From Epiperipatus broadwayi (lineage: Eukaryota > Onychophora > Udeonychophora > Euonychophora > Peripatidae): a DNA stretch of 64,000 nucleotides. The DNA is taken from the NCBI GenBank assembly GCA_028023455.1, contig JAQFVV010000030.1, positions 1,692,501 through 1,756,500 on the forward strand, written 5' to 3'. Made by a program: the position numbers and the translations under genes. How positions within the stretch are numbered: the stretch's first letter is position 1; every line of letters begins with the position of its first letter. The notes below the pieces were generated by a model. That model was given only the letters and a program-made list of their open reading frames with translations. It was not told the origin of the DNA and ran no database searches. Shown in pieces: positions 35,934 through 47,344 of this stretch.

Positions 35934-36280
35934 GCATTGCCAAAGCCTCAAGGGTAAAATTATGACTTGCTTTATTGATTATTATAATTTTGCCTTTGAG
36001 GCTTTGGAAATGCTAAGACTATTAATATATGGTAGACCTGAATTTGGTTCAGTCATATATAGTTAATTAAGTTAGATAGCTGGATTTAAAGACATTTTCA
36101 TGTCTGAAAATTTCAGATTTTTTTTACTTAATAGTTACATATAAGTGCTGGTTTTGAGTTGATATTTTAGATCTAATGTTTGAATATTCTAGTTCCTCAT
36201 TCAGATGAGCCAAAAGCTTGAAACAATATTCTAAATAGAGATTTTAAATATTTTTCTCTTACTGCACTTATCAATAAGAT

Positions 36281-37160
36281 GTGATGTACTGTGGCTTCTC
36301 CTTAAACGAAGTCAAGAATCTCTCAGCAATTATGCCCAGAGAAACCTGTTAGCCACTTTATTTTTTATTCCCCACTCTTTTAAGTTTTCCCATATTCTGC
36401 TCCATCCCATTTCCACAACATAATCTTTGTCAACTCTATAGCCTTTGTATCTAAATCCCCCTTATCTTTTCCCAAACCCAGCATAAAAACCAATAATCCA
36501 CTTTCTGTATAATCACTTTTTTCATATTTATTCTTCCATGACTTCATTATATGTACCCTTTCTGTTTTCAAGTATTTACATTCAATTAACAGATGTCTAA
36601 TATTTTCTATTCTTTCCTTACACAATTTACAGACTAAATCACCCATATTTTTCCATTTACATGTATATTCTCTTGTTACTAAAGATCCCATTCGAGCCTT
36701 AAACAATAAACTACTTTTTTTACTATTATCATATATTAATTTGCACCTAATATTTTGTTTACTTTATATATATTTAAACTCTTTTTACTCTCCATACTAG
36801 TTCTCTAACTCCCTATTCTTTATTAATAAATCTATTCTTTTATCCCATTCCTTACTACTATAACACTCAACAATCCTCCTAATACAATCATCCCATCTTT
36901 TGTACAAATATACTGATATAAATTCTTTATCCAAATCTTTTGCATACCGCATTGCCTTTCTCATCTATCTTGTTGCCTGCCCTTTACTCATAACCCATTT
37001 AAATACTATTTTGGCTTTCTTTTCCTATCCATAAACTGCAATCTACTAAACATTTTCATTTTACTTTTTGCATCTCTCATATAAAAACTTGACCATCCCA
37101 TTTTCCCTTGAATTGCCTCTCTTGCTGTCCATACATCTGCATCCAAAGCATGTCTTCCTA
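36281..37160 (-). pseudogene. LINE ORF2 C-terminal fragment nested in family d
   Basis: Minus frame 36706-36380 reads FKARMGSLVTREYTCKWKNMG, then the finger CKLCKERIENIRHLLIEC, the CX2C...HX4C module at the end of many LINE ORF2 proteins. Upstream on the same strand (37160-36710) broken frames give WTAREAIQGKMGWSSFY. It is a different LINE lineage from the Tx1-like and RTE copies here; I cannot name the clade. It replaces about 30 bp of a family d unit. Confidence 0.7.
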
Positions 37161-37431
37161 TATTACATATTTGTAAATACAAGCTTATAGAAGCAATGTC
37201 ACGCTATGTATGACTTGCTTTATTGATTATTACAATTTTGCTTTTGAGGCTTTGGCAATGCTAAATCTATTAATATATGGTAGATCTGAATTTGGTTCAG
37301 TTCCATATAGCTATTTAAGTTAGATAGATGGATTTAAAGATATTTTCATATCTGAAAATTTCAAATTTTCTATTTAATAATAAGTGCTGGGTTTTGAGTT
37401 GATATTTTAGATCTAATGCTTGAATGTTCTA

Positions 37432-37482
37432 ACTCCTCACTGAGGTGAATCAAAAGCTTGAAACCTATTGGTCTGGGGATAG
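37432..37482 (+). ncRNA. type I hammerhead motif (family d, right unit)
   Basis: Stem I ctcctca/tggggat (six pairs), CTGAGGTGA core variant, weak stem II, GAAA, stem III ACC/GGT around TATT, GTC with the predicted scissile bond at 37473/37474. Stem III pairs fully here. Confidence 0.55.
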
Positions 37483-37586
37483 GAATATTCTAGATAGGGA
37501 TGTTAAATATTTTTCTCTTAGTGCACTTATCAATAAGAGCTTGTTTGAGTTATTGGTACGTTCCCTATATCAAATATTTGATTACA

Positions 37587-38523
37587 TATGTTTGCAACTA
37601 TTTACCTCTTATGTAATAAATGCCAAATTATTATGCATTCTACTTATTTAAAATAATAATTATTTATCAGAATATTATTATTTGTTATTATACTTCCAGT
37701 TTCTTTTGTAATGCCTAAGCATTGAATTGTAACATTTTTTTCTCTATATACATCAATCTTCTTCTGCCATCTGTTTAATCTCATTTAGTGATTTTCCAAA
37801 TTTCTGAATTTCTTTAAAAATGTTAATTGTATTTTAATTTTTCTTCTAAATCTTTTCAAATCCAATATTAATCAATATAGGGTGATCAAGTATTCTGATT
37901 TTTTAGGATTGTTCCGATTTTTAATTTGATATTTTCCAAAGATGTATTTTTGGAACTAGGGTGTATCCTGATTTTCAAATGCTCATAATTTTTAATTATT
38001 GCATTCAGATAATTTATAGTAAAATGATGATCTATTTTGTAAAAGATGGGAAACAAATGTAACCAAAGGAATAAAAAATATTTTTTTTTTGGTAGTCATA
38101 TCCCAATTTTTAGTTGTACTGATCTGATCATCCTAAATCAATGATAATTATATTTATGTCATATATATATATTAATATTTTTCAACCTTTTGTCTCATGA
38201 TCAGTTATAATATTCACTAGCAATTACTTGAGAATCTCAGGTGATGTATGTTAAGTGTTACTTTATCACATTCAGATAGATTTTTTTTTTTAGTTAGGAA
38301 TAGAAAACTAAAAATATTTGAACAGTGTTTTTAAGTAATTTGGGTAATCTATACATTTATTAAAGAAATATAAACTATAAGAAAATTTTTAATATTTGAG
38401 CTCTGTACATTTGCTCTGATTTGGAATACAGGATATTATTCATGACAGTTGATTAATTCTGAAAAATAATGTAGTGAAAATTCCCATACAACTAATGCTA
38501 ACAACATTTAAAGGGATCTAAAG
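37587..38523. other. intergenic, nothing recognised
   Basis: A+T-rich; no supported gene or repeat. Confidence 0.45.
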
Positions 38524-39077
38524 ACAATAAAATTATCACATGACCACCACTTCATATGCTTGTGTATAATTGTTAAAACAGGCAAAACTCACTATACGTA
38601 TGGCTACACACAGCAAGATGCAAGAAGGCTTGTGCATAAAATCCCCATCTAGTGCCTACTCATCCAATATCCCCAGACTAGTTTCTGGCTTGTGGCCTTC
38701 GTCAGTGAGGAGCCTTGGATCTGAGAGCACTGCACCTAGATCTTAGGATCTAATGCAACTCTCCTATATAAGCTTATGGGCTTGTATTGAAAACATTAAG
38801 GTGTTTTCAATTTAAGACTCGATAGTTTGTAGTTAAATGGAGATAAAAGGTGGTTGCTGGAGGGTTGCATTAGATCCTAAGATCTAGGTGCATGCTCTCA
38901 GATTCAAGGCTCCTCACTGACGAAGACCACAAGCTAGAAAAGAGTCTGGAGATATTGGATGAGTAGGCACTAGATGGGGATTTTATGCACATGCCTTCTG
39001 GCATCCATTGATTACTCTAGCTTGCTGTGTGTGGCAATACGTATAATGAGTTTTGCCTGTTTTAACAATAAAATTAT
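38524..39077. mobile_element. family b palindromic insertion, 528 bp
   Basis: Direct repeats acaataaaattat at 38524-38536 and 39065-39077. Inverted arms begin with ttaaaacaggcaaaactc (about 38573) and end with gagttttgcctgttttaa (about 39064). A left-only tail of about 37 bp (38537-38572) corresponds to the start of the next unit (tcacatga.cacc), so the copied RNA read past one unit end. The left ribozyme (38669-38712, minus) is intact; the right one (38905-38950) is damaged (GAAAAGAGTC). Confidence 0.87.
38669..38712 (-). ncRNA. type I hammerhead ribozyme motif (family b, intact)
   Basis: Minus strand: ctcctca, CTGACGA, stem II A-GGC/GCC-A around CACAA, GAAA, ACTAGT, GTC, tggggat. Stem I gives six consecutive pairs (A-U, C-G, U-G, C-G, C-G, U-A). 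Scissile bond predicted at 38676/38675. The best-preserved sequence of the family, alongside 43331-43376. Confidence 0.7.
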
Positions 39078-42000
39078 GCTAAGTAATTTTACATATTTAA
39101 ACAATGTAGGAGTAGTAATATTTTATTCTATTATATATATTTCTTTAAAAGGTTGAAGATGTGAATTTAAAAAGGAGTTAAAGTTTTATGTGAAAAAGTA
39201 AATAAAAGCAAATTTTAAATTAAAAAAATTAATGCTTATTTTTCCTTACCACCTTACTTTCACCTTTTAAAAATAATTAAATATCTTATTTTTTGTTTAT
39301 AATTTTACTGGTAACAAGTTTAATTTAAATTTTGAAATTGAGTTTTTTTATTTTGACATAAAATTTTGCTATATTTTTCAATGCTTATACATTTTAACTT
39401 TTAAAAGATAATTAATGTTTTCTATTTTTTTTTTTTTTTTCATAGTATACACAGCCAAGAAAAGTTATGTGATCTTTTGGCATTTTAAAACAGAAAGCAC
39501 TTTTTTTTAACCCAAGGACATTTGTATTTCATCTTGTCAAAATTAATGCTTTGTTTTGGATTTAACAAATCTTCAACAATTAATAGTTTCTTTCACCAGG
39601 ATAAACTTTTTTTTTCTAATTTTTATTTTTATTATAGTTTCTTCTAGAATGTTTATATTTTTAAGTGATTATTATTTCTTAGGTATATCCTCTTGATCTC
39701 AATACTATATTGTGTAATGGAGTTATCAATTTTCCAATGTTTTATTTCCAAAGCTCCTATTGGATGGTATAAATTAATGGAGGGTAATGCATATTTCTAT
39801 GCATACTTATATTATAACAGTCAAGTTGATTGCATATGTACCTTCTATGGGTGATCTTTTATCTAAAAAATATTCATAAAGTTTATCAAATCATGCGTGT
39901 ATGAATGCAAAAAGGATACCACATTTAACAAGATAGTTATGATTACTCTAGAGTGTTATCAAGTTAAAGCTTAACCCCAAACATGAGAGATTGAGTTATA
40001 GATTTGATTTTAAATCATATTTTAAAAAAATAAATACTACAATTGCACATGATATATTTTGGTGTGTGTGCGTATAACACATATCAATGCAAATACTAAA
40101 ATAAATCAATATCTTTTTTCTTTAATTAAATTGCTTCACCATCACTAAATTAAATCTAAAATTACCTTATCTATACTGCAATTAGTTTCCTATAGTATAA
40201 TCTATATGAGCTTAAGTTTCTATCCATAAATAAAAAGTTATATGCATTATTATTACAATTTATAATTTGTGAATATAAAGCATAGACTTTTATAATGTTG
40301 TAGATCCAAGGATGAAATAGGTTAAGACATTTTATTTAGTTTATTTATGTCATTCTATTATCCAGCATAGACATATAGGGTTGATTGAAATGAGAATTTT
40401 GCAACTTATTTTCTGTATAATTGTTTTGCATGTTGTAATATTTAATCCATTTATAGCTAGCGCATACATTTGCAAAATATAAACTTTATCATAAGTAATA
40501 TTTATATACTCTTAAGTTTCATTAATATTTGTACTATTTAGCTCATGAAATTTATTTCAATATAGTTCATTTGTTTTATCATAACATAGGGGTCGCTGGC
40601 AGTTAACATCTATTTTTCCAGACAATATAACTGTTAGCATTGTAATTACCTATTGCTTTATTCAATATCTTTGCATTTAAACCTTGGCATATTGATTATA
40701 CAAATTTAATAATATAACTAATTATAGGAATAATTCTTAATCAACATGAATTTATTACAAGCACATTTGGAAGTAAGAGTTTACTTATTTCTTTTTAATG
40801 ATTTAATCATTTATAAAAAAATTGGAAATTATGATTTTTATTTTAGCATACCTATTCTTAATATTATTTATCTCTTGGTTCAGCAAACTCAAGCAATAAA
40901 CTATAATATTCAAGGAAATTTAAATAGAATAAAGTATATATCAATTCATGATGAACATTTATTTTTCTGCAATAATTGAGAAACCTAATTTCTGCTTTGA
41001 TGTTATATGGGAGATATTTTCTCAGTTAATTACTAATTATCTTTGATCATGGTAAAGTAGCGTAAAAATACATATAGAAAATACTGATAATGCCAATATA
41101 AACCAAAACAAATAAATTAATTTTTTTTTTAAAAAAAAAATGCTATTAACCGCTGTTTATTATATGTATATTTTTAATTTTAAAGTATACTTACAAATGT
41201 TTTTTTCAGTTTATTTAACAATTTATCTTATCAACTAAAATAAAGGACATATGGGAAAGTGTATATTTTCTCTTGAATGAGTATTCACTGATAATCACAA
41301 TCTTCTTTTGGCATCCTTTGGAGGTATTCACATGATTTCATTTTAGATTTTAACATAAATAAATTTAGAAGAACAATTTTGATTGCTCTAATGGTGGTTT
41401 TTCATTGCTTTTATTTAGCACAAGCTTTTTTTTTTAAACATCTATACATTTTCTGCCTCAGTAAACAATAAGATTTCTCACAACCATTAATAGCATGTCA
41501 TCTTTGTAAGATCTAAATTTATTTGTTATGAATTTTATAAATTGATTAGTTTTAAATCTTAATATTTGAAAGAAACAAGAGCTGCAGATTAATTTCGCAC
41601 AAAAAGAGGGGTCCATTGAAAATTAGCTTAATATAATCTAATTCAGTGTTTCTCAATTGACTACATGCTGTGAAACAATAAATATTTAAATTTTTTTATT
41701 ACGGACCAAATGGATATACTGAACAAAAAAAATGGAAAGAAGGGTGGAGGTTTTTATAGTAAAATATAATTATTGCAGTGTTTAACAAAAACAACTATCT
41801 CAATCAACAGTTAGTATTCAAAAGAGAGTTTTTGGATCCAAAAAAATGGTCACAGTTTTGCAATGGATTGATGTAAAAATCATGGTGTAAATTAATTTTG
41901 CAACTCTTCATTACTATACATAACTTAGGAAACTTATTGAACTCTCCATTTTTTTTCTGCATCAATGGAGATGTCAACAGAGAAGAAAGATATTAGGAAA

Positions 42001-42239
42001 TTGTACGATACTTTGACTGTTTTTGTCAAGATAGATTTAGTTTTATCATTGTGGTGTCTTGGTTTTTATTTTTAAATTAAACTTGAGAATGTCTATTTTA
42101 TGTTTTGTTGGTTAAAATTCATCTCCACTCATCTGACTTTTAGTCCCTATGCTATGTTTGCTATTAATCTTAAGTAATCATCTCTTTTTTCTGAATTTCA
42201 AATTAAAATGGAAACTTTCTATTCCTGAAGGAAATGTAA
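39078..42239. other. intergenic, nothing recognised
   Basis: Over 3 kb of A+T-rich DNA with homopolymer tracts (for example T near 39426-39440 and T/A at 41120-41140). No gene, RNA gene or repeat partner could be supported. Confidence 0.5.
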
Positions 42240-43330
42240 GGAGTATTAACTCTGCTCTGCACTCTGTAAATTTCTTATTTTAATCCCAAGTATTATCTGG
42301 ATAAATTTGGAAGTTGTAAATAGTATCTAATATGGGAGGGATTGGTATTCTTATAATAAGTCCTCCTTTTCAAACATTCAAAATACTATATTTAGATCAG
42401 CAATATGAGTATAATCATAGTTTATGATGCTGCTTTTAATCTAAACTTCATAATCCTATAAGAAATTATCCTCTAATTTGTCAATTAATAAATCAGATCA
42501 ATTTAACATTGGCAATAACTTTTACCCAGTTGTAATAATGGGGGACTTTAACATATCCTATGTCAGTCTTGTCACAAAATATTTACATCTGATTAATAAG
42601 AATCTTATTAGTGCAAGTTTATTCCATAGGATTAATAAGAATCTTAACAGTGCAAGTTTCTTCCATAGGAATTCTTTATATATGAAAAAAACATTCTTCC
42701 CTTATTGACTTACTTTTCTAAAATCTTTCTGATCTTCACTTTATAATATCCCCTTCCCTGTATTCTGTCTTTTTTTCTGATCAGCTCTCAACATTAAGTT
42801 AAAATTAGGCATCCAAGGAAAAACAGTGCTCCCCCATAATAACACCACTAGTCTCCTGAAAATCTTTGCATCTGAAGCAATGGTTTTAGAGTTTTATTTA
42901 TATTTTTAAAAAATTTAAGATACTTTCCCTTGTATAAGTGGAAGTTTGGTGTTCCATTAGCATAATATAAACATTCAGTCATTTTACCTGCATAAATACA
43001 TCTCCAACCAGGTTGATAAAAGAGTTGGTTTTATTGCATCTCAAACTAAGGATCATTCCTCAGTAGATTGAATTATGTTCGTCAAGCAAGAATACAAGCA
43101 GTCACAACTCATACTGGCTGACTACCTATCTACCAAGAAAACAAGTCTTTCTTGCCAATACCCATAATAACTAGTCTGAAACCATTAAGCATCACATGAT
43201 CACCATCTCTTTGTTTATAAACAAGGCAAAACTCTCCATACAGTAGTGCCACCCTGTGCCAACCAGAGTATTTCTATGGATGCTAGAAAGCTTGTGCATA
43301 AAATCCCTATCTAATGCCTTCTCATCCAAT

Positions 43331-43376
43331 ATCCCCAGACTAGTTTCTGGCTTGTGGCCTTCGTCAGTAAGGAGCT
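43331..43376 (-). ncRNA. type I hammerhead ribozyme motif (family b, intact)
   Basis: Minus strand: ctcctta/tggggat stem I (A-U, U-G, U-G, C-G, C-G, U-A), CTGACGA, stem II A-GGC/GCC-A, GAAA, ACTAGT, GTC. Scissile bond predicted at 43338/43337. Relative to 38669-38712 the C-G pair of stem I became U-G, keeping pairing. Confidence 0.7.
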
Positions 43377-43787
43377 TTGGATCTGAGAGCACTGCACCTA
43401 GATCTTAGGATCTAATGCAACCCTCCAGCAACCACCTTTTATCTCTACTTAACTATGAAACTATGAGAATGAAATTTAAAACACAAAAATATTTTCAATC
43501 TAAGCTCAATAGCTTATATAGTCATATGGGTCTGAACTCAATTCAGCACCCATACATTTTGGGGTCTTTGGCTGTTTAACAATCGTAGCCACCACTATTC
43601 TATTAGGCAGGATTGGTGTTAAACCATTAAGCATCACATGATCACCATCTCTTATACTAGTACATAATTGTTTATAAAGAAGGCAAAACTCTCCATACAG
43701 TAGTGCCACTCTATACCAACCAGAGTAATCAATGGATGCCAGAAGGCTTGTGCATAAAATCCCTATCTAATGCTTTCTCATCCAATA

Positions 43788-43830
43788 TCTCCAGACTAGT
43801 TTCTGGCTTGTGGCCTTCGTCAGCGAAGAG
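43788..43830 (-). ncRNA. hammerhead motif at the inverted junction (family b)
   Basis: Minus strand core CTGACGA, GGC/GCC stem II, GAAA, ACTAGTC intact. The 5' strand of stem I is cut by the junction of the two inverted halves, so stem I cannot form normally. Confidence 0.6.
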
Positions 43831-44251
43831 GTCTGGGGATATTGGATGAGTAGGCATTAGATAGGGATTTTATGCACAAGCCTTCTGGCATCCATTGATT
43901 ACTATGGTTGGCACAGGGTGGCACTACTGTATGGAGAGTTTTGCCTTCTTTATAAACAATTATGTGCTAGTATAAGAGATGGTGATCATGTGATGCTTAA
44001 TGGTTTAATACCAATCCTGCCTAATAGGATAATGGTGGCTATGTTTGTTAAAGAGCCAAAGACACCAAAATGTGTAGGTGCTGAACTGAGTTCAGACCCA
44101 TATGTCTATTAAACTATTGAGCTTAGATTTAAAATATTTTTGTGTTTTCAATTTCATTCTCATAGTTTTATAGTTAAGTAAAGATAAAAGGTGGTTGCTG
44201 GAGAGTTGCATTAGATCCTAAGATCTAGGTGCAGTGCTCTCAAATCCAAAG

Positions 44252-44295
44252 CTCCTTACTGACGAAGGCCACAAGCCAGAAACTAGTCTGGAGAT
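44252..44295 (+). ncRNA. type I hammerhead ribozyme motif (family b, plus)
   Basis: ctcctta, CTGACGA, A-GGC/GCC-A, GAAA, ACTAGT, GTC (scissile bond 44288/44289), tggagat. Stem I has one C-A mismatch compared with the minus copies. Confidence 0.65.
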
Positions 44296-46282
44296 ATTGG
44301 ATGAGTAGGCAATAGATAGGGATTTTATGCACAAGCCTTCTGGCATCCATTGATTACTCTGATTGACACAGGGTGGCACGCTGTATTGAGAGTTTTGCCT
44401 TGTGTATAACTAACTAGTCTGAACGTTAGATTGAATGGGCACTGAGTTCTAAAACAAAGAAACTAACTCCTTCCAGTAATTTTAGAAATAACAATATGAT
44501 TTACTGGAAAAGATATGTACTTTAAATCATGCTTGCTGAAAATTCCATCTCCTATACTTTCTTCAAGCTTATTTGATATCACTAAAAAATGTTATGTTTT
44601 CACAAGATATGAAATAGCCTCAAAATTAAATCAGAGAGCACATTTCTGATCTATTATACTATTCCAATAATATACAACTTATTAAGCTTTTTTCAAAACA
44701 GACCAGTTTTATCTAGTCTCATTAGTTCATTTTTTGAAAAAAGACATCCTTCTCACACCACTTTTTATCTTAGTCCTAGATCTATATCTCCACTTATCAT
44801 CAAACTCATTGAATTCCTCATTAAGAATAAGATACAACTTTTGATTCTACCCCCTATATCCAAATATCAATTTGCCAAGAAGGGAAGCTCCACATCTGAA
44901 GCAATAGCACTAAAATGATAATTGATGATACAAGGCGAGCCAAGAACATAACTTCTATTTTTAATTGGACATTGTGACTGCTTTTGATTCTCTGCCAATA
45001 AATAAACTTATAGAAATATGTTTAGCGAACACAAAAATCCACTATCTAGAAATAGAAACATACTATTATGTTAAATGGAAAATTATTTCCTGAATTCCAT
45101 TCTCATAATTCTATTCATCATGGTACTCTTCTCAGTTCTTTATTCGTCATAGCATACATTAATCCACATTTACTAGAAATAGAAAACAAATTGCCTTGTT
45201 TGTGCAGATCTCTCATAAACCAATCAATTAGCCATATTTAGTACGTGAATGACAATAATCTTCTTTCGAAAAAAACTCCCCAAACTCTTTCCATGCTAGA
45301 ACATTACTTTCAAGCTTTCTCTTTAACTTTTAATAAAGAGAAGTCGTCAGCATGTTGCATTGTTATTAGCAAACAGATATCTTCTATATATACACTACTC
45401 CTCCTCAAATTTTTAATCTTTCAAATTCATCTTCCACTCAATTCATTAAGACTAATAATACAAAATACTAATCTGTTTTCAATTGAAAAGACTGTAAACT
45501 CGTTTTCAAAAGCTTACCTGTCATTCACAGCAACATTTCCCTTATATTAATTAGAGTTTCAATTGTCAACTTCATCTTTTTTTTTTATAAAAAGGTAAAT
45601 TTTCTTCTATGTACCAGACTCACATTGTGTCTCTACATTTTACTGTCATAGAGCAATCTATATATTAACCAATATCATTGTCTCCTTTCCTAATATACAA
45701 TCATATTACTGTAATTGCAACAGACACTACTCTCTATCAGGAACAATTATAAATTTACGTTCATATCCAAATACACATGACCCATTTTTATTCTGTTCTT
45801 AAAAAAGTCATCGTTGACCCTAAGGAAGTCTCCTATTTTTCCTTATGATTTCTAATAAAGCTATTATACAGAATTTCAAATTCTGGTATAAAAATCAACC
45901 TCAAAGCTTTAACAATCAAAGTCTTCCTAGCTGGAAGAATGGCATTTGCAACTATTGATGCAGTGTGCTCTTTATATATGAAGACAGAAGAAACATTATG
46001 AACACATGCATGTATCACCAACTTATAGGAACTATTATATGAAGTCAATCTTCCATGTTAGCAGTCCTCATTGAAAATATTCAGAAAGGACTGCTTCCTT
46101 AAATAAGATTGACAGTATTCATCCTATTTACCCTTGGCTTCTGAGATGTTTTTTTTTTTAATTTAACATCACCAAAACTTAAATCTCTTTTTATCAATAA
46201 GTTGTTAAAAATTAAAACTAGAGTTCAAGCTGTGGATCCTATTGATATTGTAGCAGCCATTTAGAGCCTGATCTCTCTTCAT

Positions 46283-46446
46283 ATCATCAACCATTATCAA
46301 CCCACTGCAGGATGAAGGTCTCTCCAAGTTTAATCCATCTTCTCTGATCTTTAGCTTCTCTTTTCCACATCATCCCTGCTCACTTTCTTATTTCATTCAT
46401 CCATCTCACATGTCATCTCTTTCTGGATCTTTTACAATCTTTTGCC
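46283..46446 (-). pseudogene. RTE LINE 3' end fragment
   Basis: Similar to 29560-29720: shared cattatca.cccactgcagg, ctctttctggatcttttacaatct and neighbouring blocks. It corresponds to the WAGH-tail C-terminus and 3' end on the minus strand. It abuts the end of the Tx1/L1-like LINE. Confidence 0.75.
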
Positions 46447-47344
46447 ATTATTTATTTTGAGTTATAATTTTTGATGTTTCCAAAAAGAAAAAAAAATTGA
46501 GGCTTTTAATACTATTGATATAATATTAGTATTCATCAAAATAATTTTTTTTTTAACTTTATGGATCTAAACCTGGAAGATTTTTTTCTTTCAAAGAAAA
46601 GGATAATAAGATAATATAATCTATGCATGCAATATTATTTAATAGAATTAAGTCTTACTTTATGGAATTTTGATTTGACATATATATAAAAACTATATTA
46701 AACATTTAAAATGTTGTATTAGACTTACACATATAGTTATATAAGCAATATTAAATCTTTAAAATGTTTTAGTTTTTTTTAAATTTTAATTGTAAGAAGA
46801 AATGAAATTTTGTAATGTTAATTTAAAATCCCATCTAGATTTGTTATATTAAACTAATCAAATTCTGGAAGTTAATTGAAAAATAGGCCTTATCAGATTT
46901 ACATACTAAAATCTTTTTGTGTAAGAGTAGTTATATTTTTAATATAAAAATTTTCGAGTTAATCTGACTAATGAATTTGATATCTTTATTTTATTCTTGA
47001 ATGTTATTTTTCTAATAACACTTTGGGCTATATAAAAAAAAACATGAGAGATTGACAATCCCACAATAGCAAATTGAAGCATAGATAGGATGAAACGTTA
47101 TAACAATTTATGGAAGAGTAAATATATGATTTCTGTTCACAATCCAACTATAAAAATCAGTTAAGAAATCCTTTGGATCATTCATTTTGCCAATTTTTTC
47201 CATGTAATCAAAGAATAACTCCTATAGAATTTCATTCCAAGAAATCTATTGAAAATTCTATTTCAGACATGAAGAAAGCTGGGTAAATATTAATAATGTC
47301 AGAACAGAGTGTCATAATGTTTTATTACTTAAATATATTTACTG
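46447..47344. other. intergenic, nothing recognised
   Basis: A+T-rich spacer without a supported feature. Confidence 0.45.

Larger units (their letters stand above)
34387..37586. mobile_element. family d insertion, 3.2 kb with nested LINEs
   Basis: Perfect 14-base direct repeats aatatttgattaca at 34387-34400 and 37573-37586 bound the whole complex. Left: a tail (34401-34458) and a minus unit interrupted by a LINE (34779-35925) and resuming at 35926-35966. Then a palindrome centre near 35972, a plus unit (35985-36280), a minus LINE fragment (36281-37160) and a second plus unit (37165-37572). Without the LINEs it is an inverted element plus an extra tandem unit. Ribozyme motifs are at 34552-34603 and 37432-37482; the middle unit's is degraded. 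Confidence 0.8.
43168..44423. mobile_element. family b compound insertion, 1230 bp
   Basis: Perfect 13-base direct repeats taactagtctgaa at 43168-43180 and 44411-44423. Left half (43181-43830) is minus strand, right half (43831-44410) plus strand. Each half is more than one unit: ggcaaaactctcc recurs at 43226 and 43681 (455 bp), and gtctgg(g/a)gatattgg at 43831 and about 44286 (455 bp). A left-only tail (43181-43224) is present. Three ribozyme motifs are seen. The centre junction (43830/43831) places the plus unit three bases upstream of the predicted cleavage point of the hammerhead. Confidence 0.88.
42240..46280 (+). pseudogene. second Tx1/L1-like LINE, decayed and interrupted
   Basis: Fragments line up with the LINE at 22680-28715. 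Endonuclease: VVIMGDFNISYVSLVTKYLH (42530-42590), with a short local duplication around RINKNL, then SLIDLLF and FFSDQ (about 42700-42785). Reverse transcriptase: ISKYQFAKKGSS (44855-44893) and TAFDSLPINK (about 44970). C-terminus: RVQAVDPIDIVAA (about 46215-46262), matching DIYAATWS in the other copy. Highly broken. The 1.2-kb family b insertion at 43168-44423 splits it between endonuclease and reverse transcriptase. Confidence 0.75.

Noticed and set aside
43506-44112. Two near-identical 60-residue frames (YGEFCLLYKQLC...) on opposite strands at 43506-43709 and 43918-44112
   Set aside because: They are the two inverted copies of the non-coding family b unit read in the same direction; other copies have stops and indels, and the frame crosses ribozyme and hairpin segments. 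Not a conserved protein.
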